Below are positions 1 to 11,097 of a stretch of 64,000 bases of DNA, one piece after another. The position numbers and the translations under genes are program-made. This DNA is from Cycas panzhihuaensis (taxonomy: Eukaryota; Cycadophyta): contig CM041465.1 of NCBI GenBank assembly GCA_023213395.1, forward strand, positions 86,807,741-86,871,740. Direction: 5' to 3'. The first letter of the stretch is position 1. Each line of letters opens with the position of its first letter. The notes under the pieces are model-generated. The model was not told the DNA's origin. It saw only the letters and a program-made list of their open reading frames with translations, and did no database searches.

Positions 1-287
1 TGAGCTATGTACATTTCCTTTCATGCAGGGCCATATTCCTAGCAGAGGCACATACGATCACCATGAGTAGTGGTGATAGATACATGTGAGGCTAGGAGAT
101 AGGGCAACACACATGTCCACATGGGAGCATAGCGGGATATGCAAAGGAAATGCCAATAGGAGGGGAGTGATGACACTCCAAAGCGTCATCCTAATTAGGG
201 GCATTGCCGAAATAGGAGGATAAGGTTCCCAAAGGAATGGGAATAAGGGTTCCACGAGAGGAACTAAAAAGGAAGAAGAGAGCCACC
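1..287 (-). mobile_element. G2 post-integrase non-coding segment
   Basis: This follows the integrase stop on the minus strand. It matches, with scattered substitutions, positions 33377-33900 of G3, where the same blocks occur (an 'aggaac' block, 'actccaaagcgt', 'tagggg'). That match shows how G3 skips from protease to the post-integrase region. No coding potential of its own is evident. Confidence 0.7.
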
Positions 288-1442
288 CTAAGTCGTCATT
301 CTGCCTGTGGCTAGAAGGACAAGCTTATGACGGTAGTTTAAGCTCATTTTAGAGCATGGAAGGAATTTCCTGTTAACGGCTTTCTCAAATTTAAGGCCCT
401 CTAGGGTGGCAATCCTATATGCGTCATTATCGAGACTCTTGAGAATGGCAAAGGGATCGACCCATTTGGGTCTGAATTTGGTCAAGCAATCATGGAGATA
501 TTCTAGCTTGAGGACATGGTCCCCAGGATACAAAGGACAAGAACGAAGGTGTTTATCATAAGTCCTTTGTGAGCGGGCTTTAGATGCGAGGTTAGCCTGG
601 TAAGCGGCTAAACGTCTCTCATCCAAGGCTTCGAGGTCTAAGAGATGAGCCTGACAGATAGACTCCTCATCGATAAGACCTCGAAGAGAAACTCATAGAG
701 AGGGGATCTCCACTTCCAATGGGAGTACTGCCTCAGCCCCGTAAACTAGGGAGAATGGAGTCATTCCCGTAGCAGCATGGATAAAGGTATGATAGGCCCA
801 TAAGGCGGAAGGGAGCTGGGGGTGCCAATCTCTTTGAGATTGAGCAATGATTTTCTTTAAGATATTGATAAGAGTTTTATTGAATGATTTAACGTGACCA
901 TTTTCCTTGGGGTAATAAGGGGAAGAGGTTTTATGAGAGATCTTGAATTTCTTATAAAGTTTGTCCATCTCCTTGTTACGAAAAGGGGTTCTATTGTCTA
1001 TAATCAAGACGTTGGGAATCCCAAAGTGGCAAATGATATGCTGGTAGACGAAAGTAGCTATCATCTTGCTAGGGGTAATAATCAAAGGAATAGCTTCTGC
1101 CTATTTTGTGAAGTATTCTATGGCAGTCAAGATGAACTTATGTTGTGACGAAGAGGGCAGTGATATGGTCCCAATGAGGTCTAAACCCGATTGGAACAAG
1201 GGCCATGGTGATACGATAGGATGACGAGCCTCAGAAGATACGTGGGAGATGTTGGCATGCTCTTAACATCGCCAACATCTCAAGGCATAGGCATGGGTGT
1301 CCTTGAAGAGAGATGGCCAATAGTAGCCCATATGAAGGATCCTCTGGGCTATGGATTGGCCCCCAAAGATACCCCCACAAATACTATGGTGGCATTTGTT
1401 AAATATCTAGTCTACTTCGTCGAAAGTGATGCAACAGAGAAG
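288..1442 (-). pseudogene. G2 integrase (zinc region, catalytic core, C-terminal domain)
   Basis: On the minus strand the N-terminal zinc region lies at about 1200-1442 and includes 'MGYYWPSLFKDTHAYALRC'. The catalytic core spans about 690-1200, with GLDLIG holding the first Asp, IIDNRTPF the second, and NGHVKSFNKTL in the third block. There the expected Glu (NGQxE in gypsy integrases) reads Lys, so the catalytic triad is broken. The C-terminal domain at 288-626 contains GDHVLKLEYLHDCLTKFRPKW and no recognisable chromodomain, which fits the Tat/Athila side of Ty3/gypsy. Stops occur near 1100, 1360 and elsewhere. The reading joins to the fragment at 10986-11092 once G4 is removed. Confidence 0.85.
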
Positions 1443-1447
1443 GATCC
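1443..1447. repeat. G4 target-site duplication, left copy (GATCC)
   Basis: GATCC here matches CATCC at 10981-10985 in 4 of 5 bases. Removing G4 with one copy restores an open gypsy pol reading ('YKRSFDG' running into 'ILLCCITFDEVD'), which supports the boundary independently. Confidence 0.7.
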
Positions 1448-3964
1448 TATTTCCCAGCTACTGGGAATGGACTCGAGATGCATCGACACAGGTTTGTTCA
1501 GGTATATTTTCTTACTTTTCTTGCCCATGCTTGATTGAGGTTATTTAGAGTAGGTTGATTGACATATGCATGCCTGCACGCATTGCTTTTCTACTTGCTC
1601 ATAATGCATGTGCCTACGGCACGCCTTCAGCCTATGACGACTCACAGCGGGGGCATCCCTCAGTGAATGCTACACCCCGTATGGCGCACAGCCACCCACG
1701 GTGTCTCCACGGTCCTCCGGGATGTTTCCGTCAGCTTTATTTGCTCTTGTTACAACATGTTGCCTATGTTGCAGTCCTTCCTATGTCTGATTTAATCCTT
1801 AGTTAGGACTCTTTGCATTGTTTTGGGTACTTGCCCTTGCACAGGCATTCCTCATCCTGATCGACTCATGTTTAGCCTCTGTTTTTGCCTCAAAACCTGA
1901 TATTTCTGCTCATTTTTCTCTTTTTTTGATTCCAGGCTTATACCGCGGTAAACTTAGCGGTACCACAAAGTTCTTGCAGATCTGAGAATTTACTGCAGAT
2001 TTGTTGTTTGAAATTTAAAAGAGAACCACGCAGCTTCTACTTTTTTTGAAGCCGCCGTGGCATGGATTGATTGAGGCATACGACATCCCCAACGTTCACC
2101 TGCTGTGAACAGAGGATAAAGGGGATTTTGCTCCCCATTTTTGAGAACTTTTGGCCATTTTTCAAACTTCTAAGGAGAATTTCTAACCTCTGCACAAGAA
2201 AAACACACAGAAATAGAAAACTTCATACACAGCAATTGGAAAAGGTGAAGTGGGCTGCCATCAGTTGGATTTTGCAGGGCCATTGCTGCCCCCTACTACT
2301 TTCCACAGCCAGCTCCATTCTTCTTTGTAGGTGCTCAAGGATTCAAGGGTCTTCTTCACCCAAAAAGCTGCTTCAAGGGTCAACTCCAAAGCTCCAAACT
2401 TGCAAGGAGCTTCCTTCATCCATACCCTTGCAAGAACTACTCATAACCAGCCTCTGTTTGTTATCTATTGCTGCTATTCCAAGTGGCAAAGTGCATGCTT
2501 AATCTCCCCACACAAGGTACTTCTTGGTTTTTACTTGCAACTTCTTGTTTTTTCCTTGCAACTCTCTTGTTTTACTTGCAAGTAGTTCATTTCTTTCTTC
2601 TTTCTATTTTTTTTATTTCTTTTGCTTCTAAATGAATGTGATCCTAGTTAGTCATATCTCTCCCATAGTGTTGTTCTAGACTAGAGATACTTTCCCGGTG
2701 CTTCTTTGGAGCCCCTCAATTTTCTCTAAGCTCTCTTCACTCTTTCCTTTGTTAGCCGGTGTAAAGGTGTACATACGAGGATTCGAGGGAGGTAGGCAGG
2801 GTTCCGTCCCCCATTGATGTCCTTCTCCCAAAGGGTTCCGTCCCTTGTCCTCTTCCCTTTGCCACCCACGCTTTCCTAAGGAACGGGCTAAGGAAGTTTA
2901 GGGGATTTAGTCAGGGTAGTCCGACCGGCCTAAGATAACCCGTCCCCATCTCATTGCCAACTAGTGTTTCCTTCCTGAACTCTGTGGAGGCCTCCCGTGG
3001 GTGAGTTAGCCATCCCGAGGCTATACTCAATTCCCTTTCGTATGTTTTTATGGTACATGGTGGTGTGAGTGTTTCTTGTATGCTTTTATTTCGTTTTGCT
3101 ACACTCCGATGCTTAGTCTAGTTTTTAGTTTTAGTTGATTTCAATTCATATATATATATATCCTTTGGTGTATCTTGCGGCCTCTCTTCTGAGAGGAAGG
3201 TGTCTTTCTTACTTGTTTGCAGGGTCGCGCGTTGGCGGAGTGTTACGCGGGATGAGCCCGTTGCTGGTTAGCTCCCCGCTTGGTACTTCTCTTTCTTAGT
3301 TTCAGGCTTCTTTTCCGTTTCTTTTCGTTTTATCTAGTTTTACATGCTCAAGGGGAGGTAAGTGAACCCCTCTTCCACCACCGACCGGCATTGCATGCAC
3401 GGAGAAAAGAGAAAGAAGGAGCGGGATTTAGAGAGACAAGCCGTGCCTCTACTCAAGCGTCAGATCCAGGTATTCCCCTTACTTCCTGTGTGTTCCCTTT
3501 TACGCTGTTTCCTTTTCATGCATTTTTCTGAATAGATAGGAAATGATAAAAGAACATAAAGGATAAAAGCGGGAAGCATTCATCTTCTTGCATTATTTCC
3601 TGCTTTATATAACATAGCATAGATAACCCATTTGTATCGTACCCGAGCCACCCTTTCGTCGCACCTTTCACCACATCTGCTTGCACATTAGACTAGTTGC
3701 CCCCCCTCTTCGTTGCCTTCTCATTGCCTTGAGAAGACGCAATGCACAAGGCGTTCCCTTTTCTTCCCGGCCATTCGAAGGGTAGGAAGGCCTTGTTTTC
3801 GCACGGCTACCTGGAAGCAACCAGGCACCTTGCAGTCCCGAACCCGCGCTCTAGCGCACGGACGTCCTGCGAGGTGAGGTCCTCGCTGCCTAGCTTAGTT
3901 AGGATAGTGCATTTTTATATCTTTTTGCTAGACATAGGATCACCACCTCGTAGCGAGTGTTTCA
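1448..3964 (+). repeat. G4 5' LTR
   Basis: It aligns end to end with 8471-10980. It begins TATTTCCC, where the partner begins TGTTTCCC (the canonical TG has become TA), and ends in TTTCA one base before the primer-binding site. It holds a hairpin module at 1941-1970 just after a T-rich tract ending in CAG, short repeats built on 'cttgcaact' near 2520-2585, and an alternating TA run at about 3149-3160 that could be the TATA box. Long apparent ORFs here have no recognisable domain and I treat them as chance. Confidence 0.92.
1941..1970 (+). other. LTR hairpin module (G4, 5' LTR)
   Basis: The core ACCGC-ggtaaactta-GCGGT has 5-bp complementary arms and a loop shared in sequence with the modules of G2 and G3. 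It lies about 493 bp into the LTR. The 3' LTR copy at 8965-8990 has decayed. Confidence 0.6.
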
Positions 3965-3965
3965 C

Positions 3966-3984
3966 TGGCGACCATACTGGGGAC
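3966..3984 (+). other. G4 primer-binding site
   Basis: TGGCGACCATACTGGGGAC begins one base after the LTR end. The equivalent sites in G2 and G1 read TGGTGACCATACTGGGGAC and TGGTAACCATACTAGGGGC. The TGG start and position are right for a tRNA 3' end. I did not assign the tRNA. Confidence 0.8.
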
Positions 3985-4145
3985 TGCCAGTAAGGGAGCT
4001 AAATCCGCTCCCCTTTTTCGTTGGTGTTCTTGCCTCTAGGTAGTTTCTTATTCTGTGTTTTCAGTTGGGCAACCCCCAACGTGCCTACTTCGCTTTCCTT
4101 CTTTTCTTTTCTTGTTTCTTCTAACAACGCTCGCAAAGGCGTTGC

Positions 4146-7003
4146 ATGCGACGTTTTTCGCGTCGCTTGCGAGGTTTGCCTCCGTTGTTAGAAGACCAAT
4201 CGCCTCGTTCCCTTCTGTCGTCGAACCCCCATTCGGTAATGGAAGGTTACCCGTCTGATTGGGCCTACCATGCCATGACTTTGGGAACTCAAGAGTTCCT
4301 TGCATCTATTCCAGAATCTGCCCATGAGGGCGATGATTCCATCTACTATCCAGATGACCAATTCCACCCTACTGACTTTCATCCTTCCACTCATGCAACG
4401 GAAGATCCGGCCCCTTACGAGACTCACCACTCCACTGATGAGCCTTACGAGGAGCGTCCTAAGGGATCCTCTACTTTCGAGATCCTATCGACTTCGTATG
4501 GTTACGAGGATACCCCTCCTGCCGACGTAGTCGAGGCGATTAGCGAGTACTTCCGAACAACTCGCCGCCAACCGCACCCTAGATGGTTTGAAGAAGTGTT
4601 GCGCAATGTAGCATCTTTCTCATCCATCCCTGCGTCTTCTACAACGATTGATGCTTCTGCCCGCGCACACTCGTCCTATGCCGTGTCTACCCTGGCTCCT
4701 AGGGCAAGCGTTGCGCCGCCTGTTTCTAGTCATGGTCCTACTTCTTCAGGACCCATTCGTGGCATGTCCTTTCCCCAACTCGGGGTCATCATGCCGCTCC
4801 TGAGTCAAACACATGCGCCGCCTTCGAATGTGGCACACGCATAACCTAGTAGGCCTCGAGGTCCTACTAGTGCTGCTGCCGTTAACTATGTAGGACCCAC
4901 TCCTACATACGTTCAAAACTCTGCTGGTGGTCCTTCCCTTTACGTGCCCCCAGGTTACACGTCTCAACCTTGGGGGCAAGCTAGGGGAAACCATCTTCCT
5001 ATTTATGGGGTGGACCCGTTGCACCCATATGGAGTTGCTCCACCTACGGGTGGCCCATATGGGCAAAACCTGGTCCCTCACCCTTCATTTCTGTCGTCTA
5101 ACGCAACTTCTGTTGCTGCGTCATAGTAAGGGAGCATACCTCCTTTCCAGAGTATTTACCCGCAACCCCCTTTCCAACAAGGGGCGTTTTCCTAAAGAGG
5201 GATGGGTTTACCACCCCCATCTATTCCTTTACCGGTCGTCGATCCATTAGCCCAAGCGAGGACATGTCCTTTCGTGGACTATAGGTCGACGCCATTGTCT
5301 GTTGAGGCGCTAAGGACTAACCTGCTGCCTCACCCTCCTGAAGTTCCCAAATTTGACGGAACTTCGTCGCAAGACCCAACCGAGCATGTACGTAGTTTTT
5401 CTATGGCATGCATCGATTATTGGGCTTATGACCATATCCTTATGAAGCTTTTTCCGCGATCCTTGTAGGACGATGCCCTCAAGTGGTTTTACCGTCTTCT
5501 TGCTCATTCGATTTCTTCGTTCCAGCAATTGGTGGACGAGTTCGTCAACTATTTTGACGTAGCCTGCCCATTCGAAAGTGGAATGAAGGCGCTTCTGTCG
5601 CTTAAACAAGGTCACGACGAGATGAATCGTGACTTTGTACGACGCTTTCACGATCTTCTTCACTCCACCAAGGCCACGTTGCTTGAGGAGTTGAAGCGAG
5701 ATCTCTTCGTCAACGCACTTCGCCCCGAAGTGTATGTGGAAGTCCTCAAGATGGGGGCAACTACATGTGACTCTGCGATTACGAGGTGCTTGGCGTTGGA
5801 GGCCATTGAGATCCAAGCTGGACTCAAGAAACCTCCTAAGCCCTCGCAACGTCGCGAGGCGCCTCCTCCAGCAAAGGAAACCAAACCTTCGCAGCCCGCT
5901 AGGTCCACCTCTCATCCGACTGAGAGGACCCTAGATCCTCTTACCTCCGCTATTCGCTCGTTTGAACACACGATGAAGGAGCTAAAACTCCAACCTCCTT
6001 CGTCGCTGACCTCCCATAAATCTGTTCAGCAAGCTTCTCGTGCGATGCCCCCCAAAGGGGGTAACACCCAGCCTTCTTAAGCAAGGAGGACCGATCCTCC
6101 CCTTGAGAAGAGGTGGTGTTCCATCCACGGGGAGTGTTTCCATGACGATTCGTATTGCTGGGCACATCACCCACGCGACGCCCCGCCGCGCGATTCGTCC
6201 CTTAGGCAGGCATTGAGGCCTAACCTCGATCAACCCATTCATAGAGACCCGTTCCCCAAACATGGGGAACGTGGTCGAGATGTTCTGCAAAGGAACAATC
6301 AGAATCAGGATAGGTCTCCCGATTCTCGCCCTTCACATGGTAGAGGGAAGGGTGTGTAAAGGTCACCTTCCCCTTCGCGCTCCCCTGACTGCCGTGCTCC
6401 ATCACCTTCGCAGTCCCGTAACAAGGGAAAGAAGGTGATCCAAATGCTGGAGACCACTTCTCTTTACGCGTTAACCCAGTCTCAAGCCGCGAAGGAGGTA
6501 ACAGGTGCCTCCGCATCTACCTCGCAACTCGATCCCCATCCAAAAGCCGTTCCTCCGGAGATTCCCACACTTCCCAAGAGCATTCCCGTCCACCCCGGTA
6601 GATTTAACTTTAGGAGAGCCCTTACCCAACCCACAGGGAGGGGTAAGCCCTTCTCCGTAGTCGAAGAGCTTCTCACTGTGGCTGCCGAGATGTCCATCAT
6701 AGACGTCTTGAGAAGTTGCCCCGAGCAACGAGTGCTCCTCTTGGAAGCTCTAGGATCGAATGACGCGTCTGTTCATGCCTTGGGTACAACCCAAAGCTAC
6801 GAACCCATTATCTCCTTCGATCCCAGAGATCTTCCCGCATCTAGTGGAAGGGAACACCAATGGAACTTCCCTTTTACCATTATCATAGATACTCCTGATT
6901 GCATGTTGCGGAGAACCGTCGTGGACAGCGGTTCTTCCGTCAATGCCATGCCTTTGTGCGTTATGCAAGAGCTTGCCGTCTCCGCCTTGGAACCCGTTTC
7001 ATA
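4146..7003 (+). pseudogene. G4 gag-protease polyprotein, truncated in protease
   Basis: One reading frame runs from the ATG at 4146 for about 950 codons with in-frame stops at 4842, 5124, 5127, 5193, 5466, 6078 and 6357 and no frameshift. The start is supported by the N-terminal motif (RFSRRLRGLPPLLE) recurring in G1, G2 and G3. A Pro/Ser/Thr-rich N-terminal third is followed by the Retrotrans_gag domain (about 5330-5800, 'PEVPKFDGTSSQDP' to 'FVRRFHDLLHS'). A CX2HX4HX4C knuckle (CSIHGECFHDDSYC) lies near 6120. The aspartic protease active site VVDSGSSVN is at about 6918. Coding stops resembling the family at about 7003, where a deletion joins protease to the distal leader. Gag would build virus-like particles; here it is broken. 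Confidence 0.9.
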
Positions 7004-7268
7004 TTTACATATTTACATTTGCATCATACAAAAATATTCATATAAAGTGAATCATACATGCTATCTCTATCATACATGATACACACCATTTCATGTCAAA
7101 ATGGGGTTCCAATTACCTCGTATATATATATATATATCAAAAATGTCATAGTACATCGTGCATGTGGGAAGCCGGGATCCTTGCAGAGGGGTACAATCAT
7201 GTGAGCCTACATATGACCCCCTGGAGGCCTGCGCTTTCCCGTCAAAACCATATGTACATCATCTACTG
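7004..7268 (+). mobile_element. G4 non-coding junction region
   Basis: AT-rich sequence starting right after the protease break. It aligns with G3 (minus strand, about 33170-33370), including the shared block 'aaaatggggttccaattac'. A TA dinucleotide run lies at about 7121-7137. It separates gag-protease from the 3' end of the antisense gene. Confidence 0.6.
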
Positions 7269-7620
7269 CTACTGTCCTGACCCTGGGGTCCCATCCCCCG
7301 GTCTATGTGATCTCTCTCCTGGGGACCACATCCCTGCAAGGCTCCTCCTGGGCCTCCGCGAGCTGCCTGCCTCACTCTCCTCATCCCGAGGCCGTCTCGG
7401 GGTCGTAGCTGTTGTCTGTGTGTGGGTCCGGCTCCTGCTCAACTTCGAGACCACCTGTGCCACTAGCTGGTCGTAGCGGACCTGGATGCGATCCCTCTCA
7501 CCTCGGAGTCCCTCCTCTATGGCTCTAAACTTCTCCTCTCACGCCTTAAGGCGCTCCTCTAGGACTACTAAGCGGGTGCTGCTCCCCGCATTTCCTCCTA
7601 CCCTTCTCGGCCCCCTTTGT
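7269..7620 (-). pseudogene. G4 remnant of antisense PMD-like gene (C-terminal coiled coil and tail)
   Basis: Antisense to the element, this reads a charged helical stretch (VVLEERLKA, then EEKFRAIEEGLRGERDRIQ) followed by an Arg/Ser/Pro-rich tail containing RRPRDE, RRPRRSL, GMWSPGE and SHRPGDGT. Nearly the same tail is read on the opposite strand of G3 at 32905-33096, so the antisense protein sequence is recognisable in two separate insertions. The N-terminal PMD-like part is missing here by deletion at about 7620. One stop interrupts the helix. No function can be assigned to this remnant. Confidence 0.65.
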
Positions 7621-7688
7621 GCTTGCCATTCAAGTCTTTATTTTGCTTTCATTGCCATTTGTTTGCTACCAGAGTTTAGTATTCAGAC

Positions 7689-8111
7689 ATGTCCCTTCTA
7701 GTTTTTTCTGATGGTGGAAGTCGCGGTAACCCCGGACCTTCTGCCGCTGCGTGGATTCTTCGCAGCCCCTCCGGACACGATTTCTTGCATTCTGGGGTCT
7801 TTCTTCCCGAGGCTACCAATAATGAAGCCGAGTACACGGCCGTTATTGAAGCCCTGACTAATACTCTCCATTTCCATCGCGGGTCCATCGTGTTGTTTTG
7901 CGATTCTCAGGTCGTGGTGTCCCATCTCACCCAGGTTTACCAGGTGCGATGCCTTCACCTGAGAACCCTCGCGTATGCCGCCAGGTCTCTTCTAGCTTGT
8001 TTCTCGTCAACAGATATTCAACATATCCCTAGGCACCTCAATGCTGAGGTCGACAGCCTTGTCCACCTCATCCTTGAGCGTCACCTCCCTCTTTTAGACG
8101 ACCACCCCTAA
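7689..8111 (+). CDS. RNase HI-like ORF of G4 (3'-located)
   Basis: This 140-residue ORF is intact. It matches an RNase HI fold: SDGGSRGNPGP with Asp8, NNEAEY with Glu48, FCDSQVVV with Asp72, and RHLNAEVDSL with His116 and Asp122. All four carboxylates of the DEDD site are present. RNase HI enzymes cut RNA in RNA-DNA hybrids, which in LTR elements removes the genomic RNA and makes plus-strand primers. The GGSRGNPGP/TNNEAEY style resembles the additional 'archaeal-type' RNase H known from Tat elements, but here it is a free-standing ORF about 360 bp upstream of the 3' LTR. It is the only open ORF with a recognisable enzyme in G4. Its ATG matches the start in the G3 copy. Confidence 0.85.
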   Translation: MSLLVFSDGGSRGNPGPSAAAWILRSPSGHDFLHSGVFLPEATNNEAEYTAVIEALTNTLHFHRGSIVLFCDSQVVVSHLTQVYQVRCLHLRTLAYAARSLLACFSSTDIQHIPRHLNAEVDSLVHLILERHLPLLDDHP

Positions 8112-8457
8112 GGCTTGCCTGGCCAGCCCGTGCCCAAGCCTCCGGTTGCTGTTAGTTAGATGTGCTTGCTCTATTTGCTGGATGCCCTCCTACTTCACAT
8201 TGCACTTTGGCAACGGGGGCATCCCCTTTCACTTGCTTATTTTAGTTATAGGTCAATGTTAGACGACGCGTAGGCAGCCCCTACATTATCCTCGTCTCCA
8301 TCTCCCTTGTCCATGCATTCTGCCACGACACTCGCTTATGCCCTTGGCCCACGTGCTGCTCCTTATTGCTTTTATATATATACATGCATGTGCTACCCAT
8401 ATCTTTGATTGTCAGCATTCGCCATCACGTTACACTTCCAAGCAGTGAGGCTCTATT
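8112..8457 (+). mobile_element. G4 3' untranslated region
   Basis: Non-coding stretch between the RNase H stop and the polypurine tract, matching G3 (minus strand, 29262-29600). It includes a short 'tatatatac' run near 8375. No gene seen. Confidence 0.6.
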
Positions 8458-8470
8458 GCCAAGGGGGCAG
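8458..8470 (+). other. G4 polypurine tract
   Basis: GCCAAGGGGGCAG lies directly before the 3' LTR start (TGTTTCCC). G3 has GCCAAGGGGGTAG at the same place. This is the expected plus-strand primer. Confidence 0.8.
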
Positions 8471-10980
8471 TGTTTCCCAACTACTGGGAATGGACTCGAG
8501 ACACATCGACACAGGTTTGTTCAGGTATATTTTCTTACTTTTCTTGCCCATGCTTAATTGAGGTTATTTAGAGTAGGTTGCTTGACATATGCCTGCCTGC
8601 ACGCACTGCTTTTCTACTTGCTCATAATGCATATGCCTACGGCATACCTTCAGCCTATGATGACTCACAGCGGGGGCATCCCTCAGCGAATGCTACACCC
8701 CATATGGCGCACAGCCACCCACGGTGTCTCGATGGTCCTCTGGGATGTTTCCGTCAGCTTTATTTACTCTCGTTACAACATGTTGCCCATGTTGCAGTCC
8801 TTCCTATGTCCAATTTAATCCTTAGTTAGGACTCTTTGCATTATTTTGGGTATTTGCCCATTGCCTAGGCATTCCCTCAGCTGGTCTGACTCATGTTTAG
8901 CCTCTGTTTTTGCCTCAAAACCTGATATTTCTACTCATTTTTCTCTTTTTTTGATTCCAGGCTGATACCACGATAAACTTAGCGATGCATGAGTTTGCAG
9001 TGATTGCGTAATTCTGCATGACGTTGTTTGAAATTTAAAAGAGAACCACGCCGATTTACGCTTTTTTGAAGCGCCATGTGGCATGGATTGATTGGAGACG
9101 CCCTGACATCCCTAACGTTCACCTGCTGTGAACAGAGGATAAAGGGGATTTTGCTCCCCATTTTTGAGATCTTTTGGCCATTTTCAAACTTCTAAGGAGA
9201 ATTTCTAACCTCTGCACAAGAAAAACACACAAAAACAGAAAACTTCATACACAGCAACTGGAAAAGGTGAAGTGAGCTTCCATCAACTGGATTTTGCAGG
9301 GCCATTGCTGCCTCCTACTACTCTCCACAGCCAACTCCATTCTTCTTTGCAGGTGCTCAAGGATTCAAGGGTCTTCTTCACCCAAAAAGCTGCTTCAAGG
9401 GTCAACTCCAAAGCTTCAAACTTGCAAGGAGCTTCCTTCATCCATACCCTTGCAAGAACTACTCATAACCAGCCTCTGTTTGTTATCTATTACTGTTGTT
9501 CCAAGTGGCAAAGTGCATGCTTAATCTCCCCACACAAGGTACTTCTTGGTTTTTACTTGCAACTTCTTGTTTTTTCCTTGCAACTCTCTTGTTTTACTTG
9601 CAAGTAGTTCATTTCTTTCTTCTTTCTATTTTTTTTATTTCTTTTGCTTCTAAATGAATGTGATCCTAGTTAGTCATGGCTCTCCCATAGTGTTGTTCTA
9701 GACTAGAGATGCTTTCCCGGTGCTTCTTCGGAGCCCCTTCATTTTCTCTAAGCTCTCTTCACTCTTTCCTTTGTTAGCCGGTGTAACGGTGTACACACGA
9801 GGATTCGAGGGATGTAGGCGGGGTTCCGTCCCCCATTGCTGTCCTTCTCCCAAAGGGTTCCGTCCCTTGTCCTCTTCCCTTTGCCACCCATGCTTTCCTA
9901 AGGAACAGGCTAAGGAAGTTTAGGGGATTTAGTCAGGGCAGTCCGACCGGCCTAAGATAACCCGTCCCCATCTCATTACCAACTAGTGTTTCCTTCCCGA
10001 ACTCCGTGGAGACCTCCCATGGGTGAGTTAGCTATCCCGAGGCTATACTCAGTTCCCTTTCGTATGTTTTTATGGTACATGGTGGCGTGAGTGTTTCTTG
10101 TATGCTTTTATTTCGTTTTGCTACACTCTGATGCTTAGTCTAGTTCTTAGTTTCAGTTGATTTCAATTCATATATATATATATCCTTTGGTGTATCTTGC
10201 AGCCTCTCTTCCGAGAGGAAGGTGTCTTTCTTACTTGTTTGCAGGGTCATGCGTTGGCGGAGTGTTACGTGGGATGAGCCCGTTGCTGGTTAGCTCCCCG
10301 CTTGGTACTTCTCTTTCTAGTTTCAAGCTTCTTTTCCATTTCTTTTCGTTTTATCTAGTTTTGCATGCTCAAGGGGAGGTAAGTGAACCTCTCTTCCACC
10401 GCCGACCGGCATTGCATGCACAGAGAAAAGAGAAAGAAGGAACGGGATTTAGAGAGACAAGCCGTGCCTCCACTCAAGCACCGGATCCAGGTATTCCCTT
10501 TGCTTCCTGTATGTTCCCTTTTACGCTATTTCCTTTTCATGCATTTGTCTGAATAAATAGGAAATGATAAAAGAACATAAAGGATAAAAGGGGAAAACAT
10601 TCATCTTCTTGCATTATTTCCTGCTTTATATAGCATAGCATAGATAGCCCATTTGTATCGTACCTGAGCTACCCTTTCGTTGCACCTTTCACCACATTTG
10701 CTTGCACATTGGATTAGTTGCCCCCCCTCTTCGTTGCCTTCTCATTGCCTTGAGAAGACGCAACGCGAAAGGCATTCCCTTTCCTTCCTGGCCATCTGAA
10801 GGGTAGGAAGGCCTTGTTCACTTGCGGCTACACAGCAACCGGGCACCTTGCGATCCGAACTGCGCTCCGCCAGCACGGACGTCTGCGAGATGAGGTCCTC
10901 ACGCCTAGCTTAGTTAGCATAGTGCATTTTTATATCTTTTTGCTAGACGTAGGATCACCGCCTTACAGAAGCGGCGTTTG
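8471..10980 (+). repeat. G4 3' LTR
   Basis: It aligns with 1448-3964. Its last about 30 bases are less like the 5' copy (GCGGCGTTTG versus GAGTGTTTCA), so the outer boundary is uncertain by a few bases. A likely TATA run lies near 10168-10183. No independent gene. Confidence 0.9.
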
Positions 10981-10985
10981 CATCC

Positions 10986-11097
10986 CATCAAAGGATCTCT
11001 TGTACAATACTTCATCCATAAGGAAGTATTACCTAGCAGTGGTTTAAATGCGTGACTTAACCTTGTTACTAGCTTTCGGACAGTACTGCTGCTAAGT
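10986..11097 (-). pseudogene. G2 RNase H-integrase linker fragment stranded between G4 and C1
   Basis: Read on the minus strand this 112-bp piece continues from 'DIVRYL' at 18674 and gives 'CPKASNKVKSRI', then 'FLMDEVLYKRSFDG', with stops. This matches the gypsy linker just before the integrase zinc region (pattern YFL..D.LYKR..DG.LLRC). It is the only part of G2 left between the two insertions and ties 1-1442 to 18674-24086 as one element. Confidence 0.8.
11093..11097. repeat. C1 target-site duplication, left copy (TAAGT)
   Basis: TAAGT directly abuts the left LTR; an identical TAAGT is at 18669-18673. Confidence 0.95.

Larger units (their letters stand above)
1448..10980 (+). mobile_element. 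G4: non-autonomous Tat-like LTR retrotransposon
   Basis: This 9.5-kb plus-strand element has two LTRs of about 2.5 kb (1448-3964 and 8471-10980), a primer-binding site, a gag-protease frame cut off inside protease, an antisense remnant, an RNase H ORF and a polypurine tract. It has no RT, polymerase-linked RNase H or integrase. Compared with G3, two blocks are missing: from mid-protease to the post-integrase leader of the antisense gene, and the N-terminal part of the antisense PMD-like gene. It is inserted in G2 pol. The LTRs differ at roughly 5-6% of positions by eye, mostly transitions. Confidence 0.92.

Noticed and set aside
2071-2585. Host-like small proteins in the G4 LTR
   Set aside because: The same ORFs recur with frame changes in the other LTR (9272-9607), overlap in two frames and show no domain.
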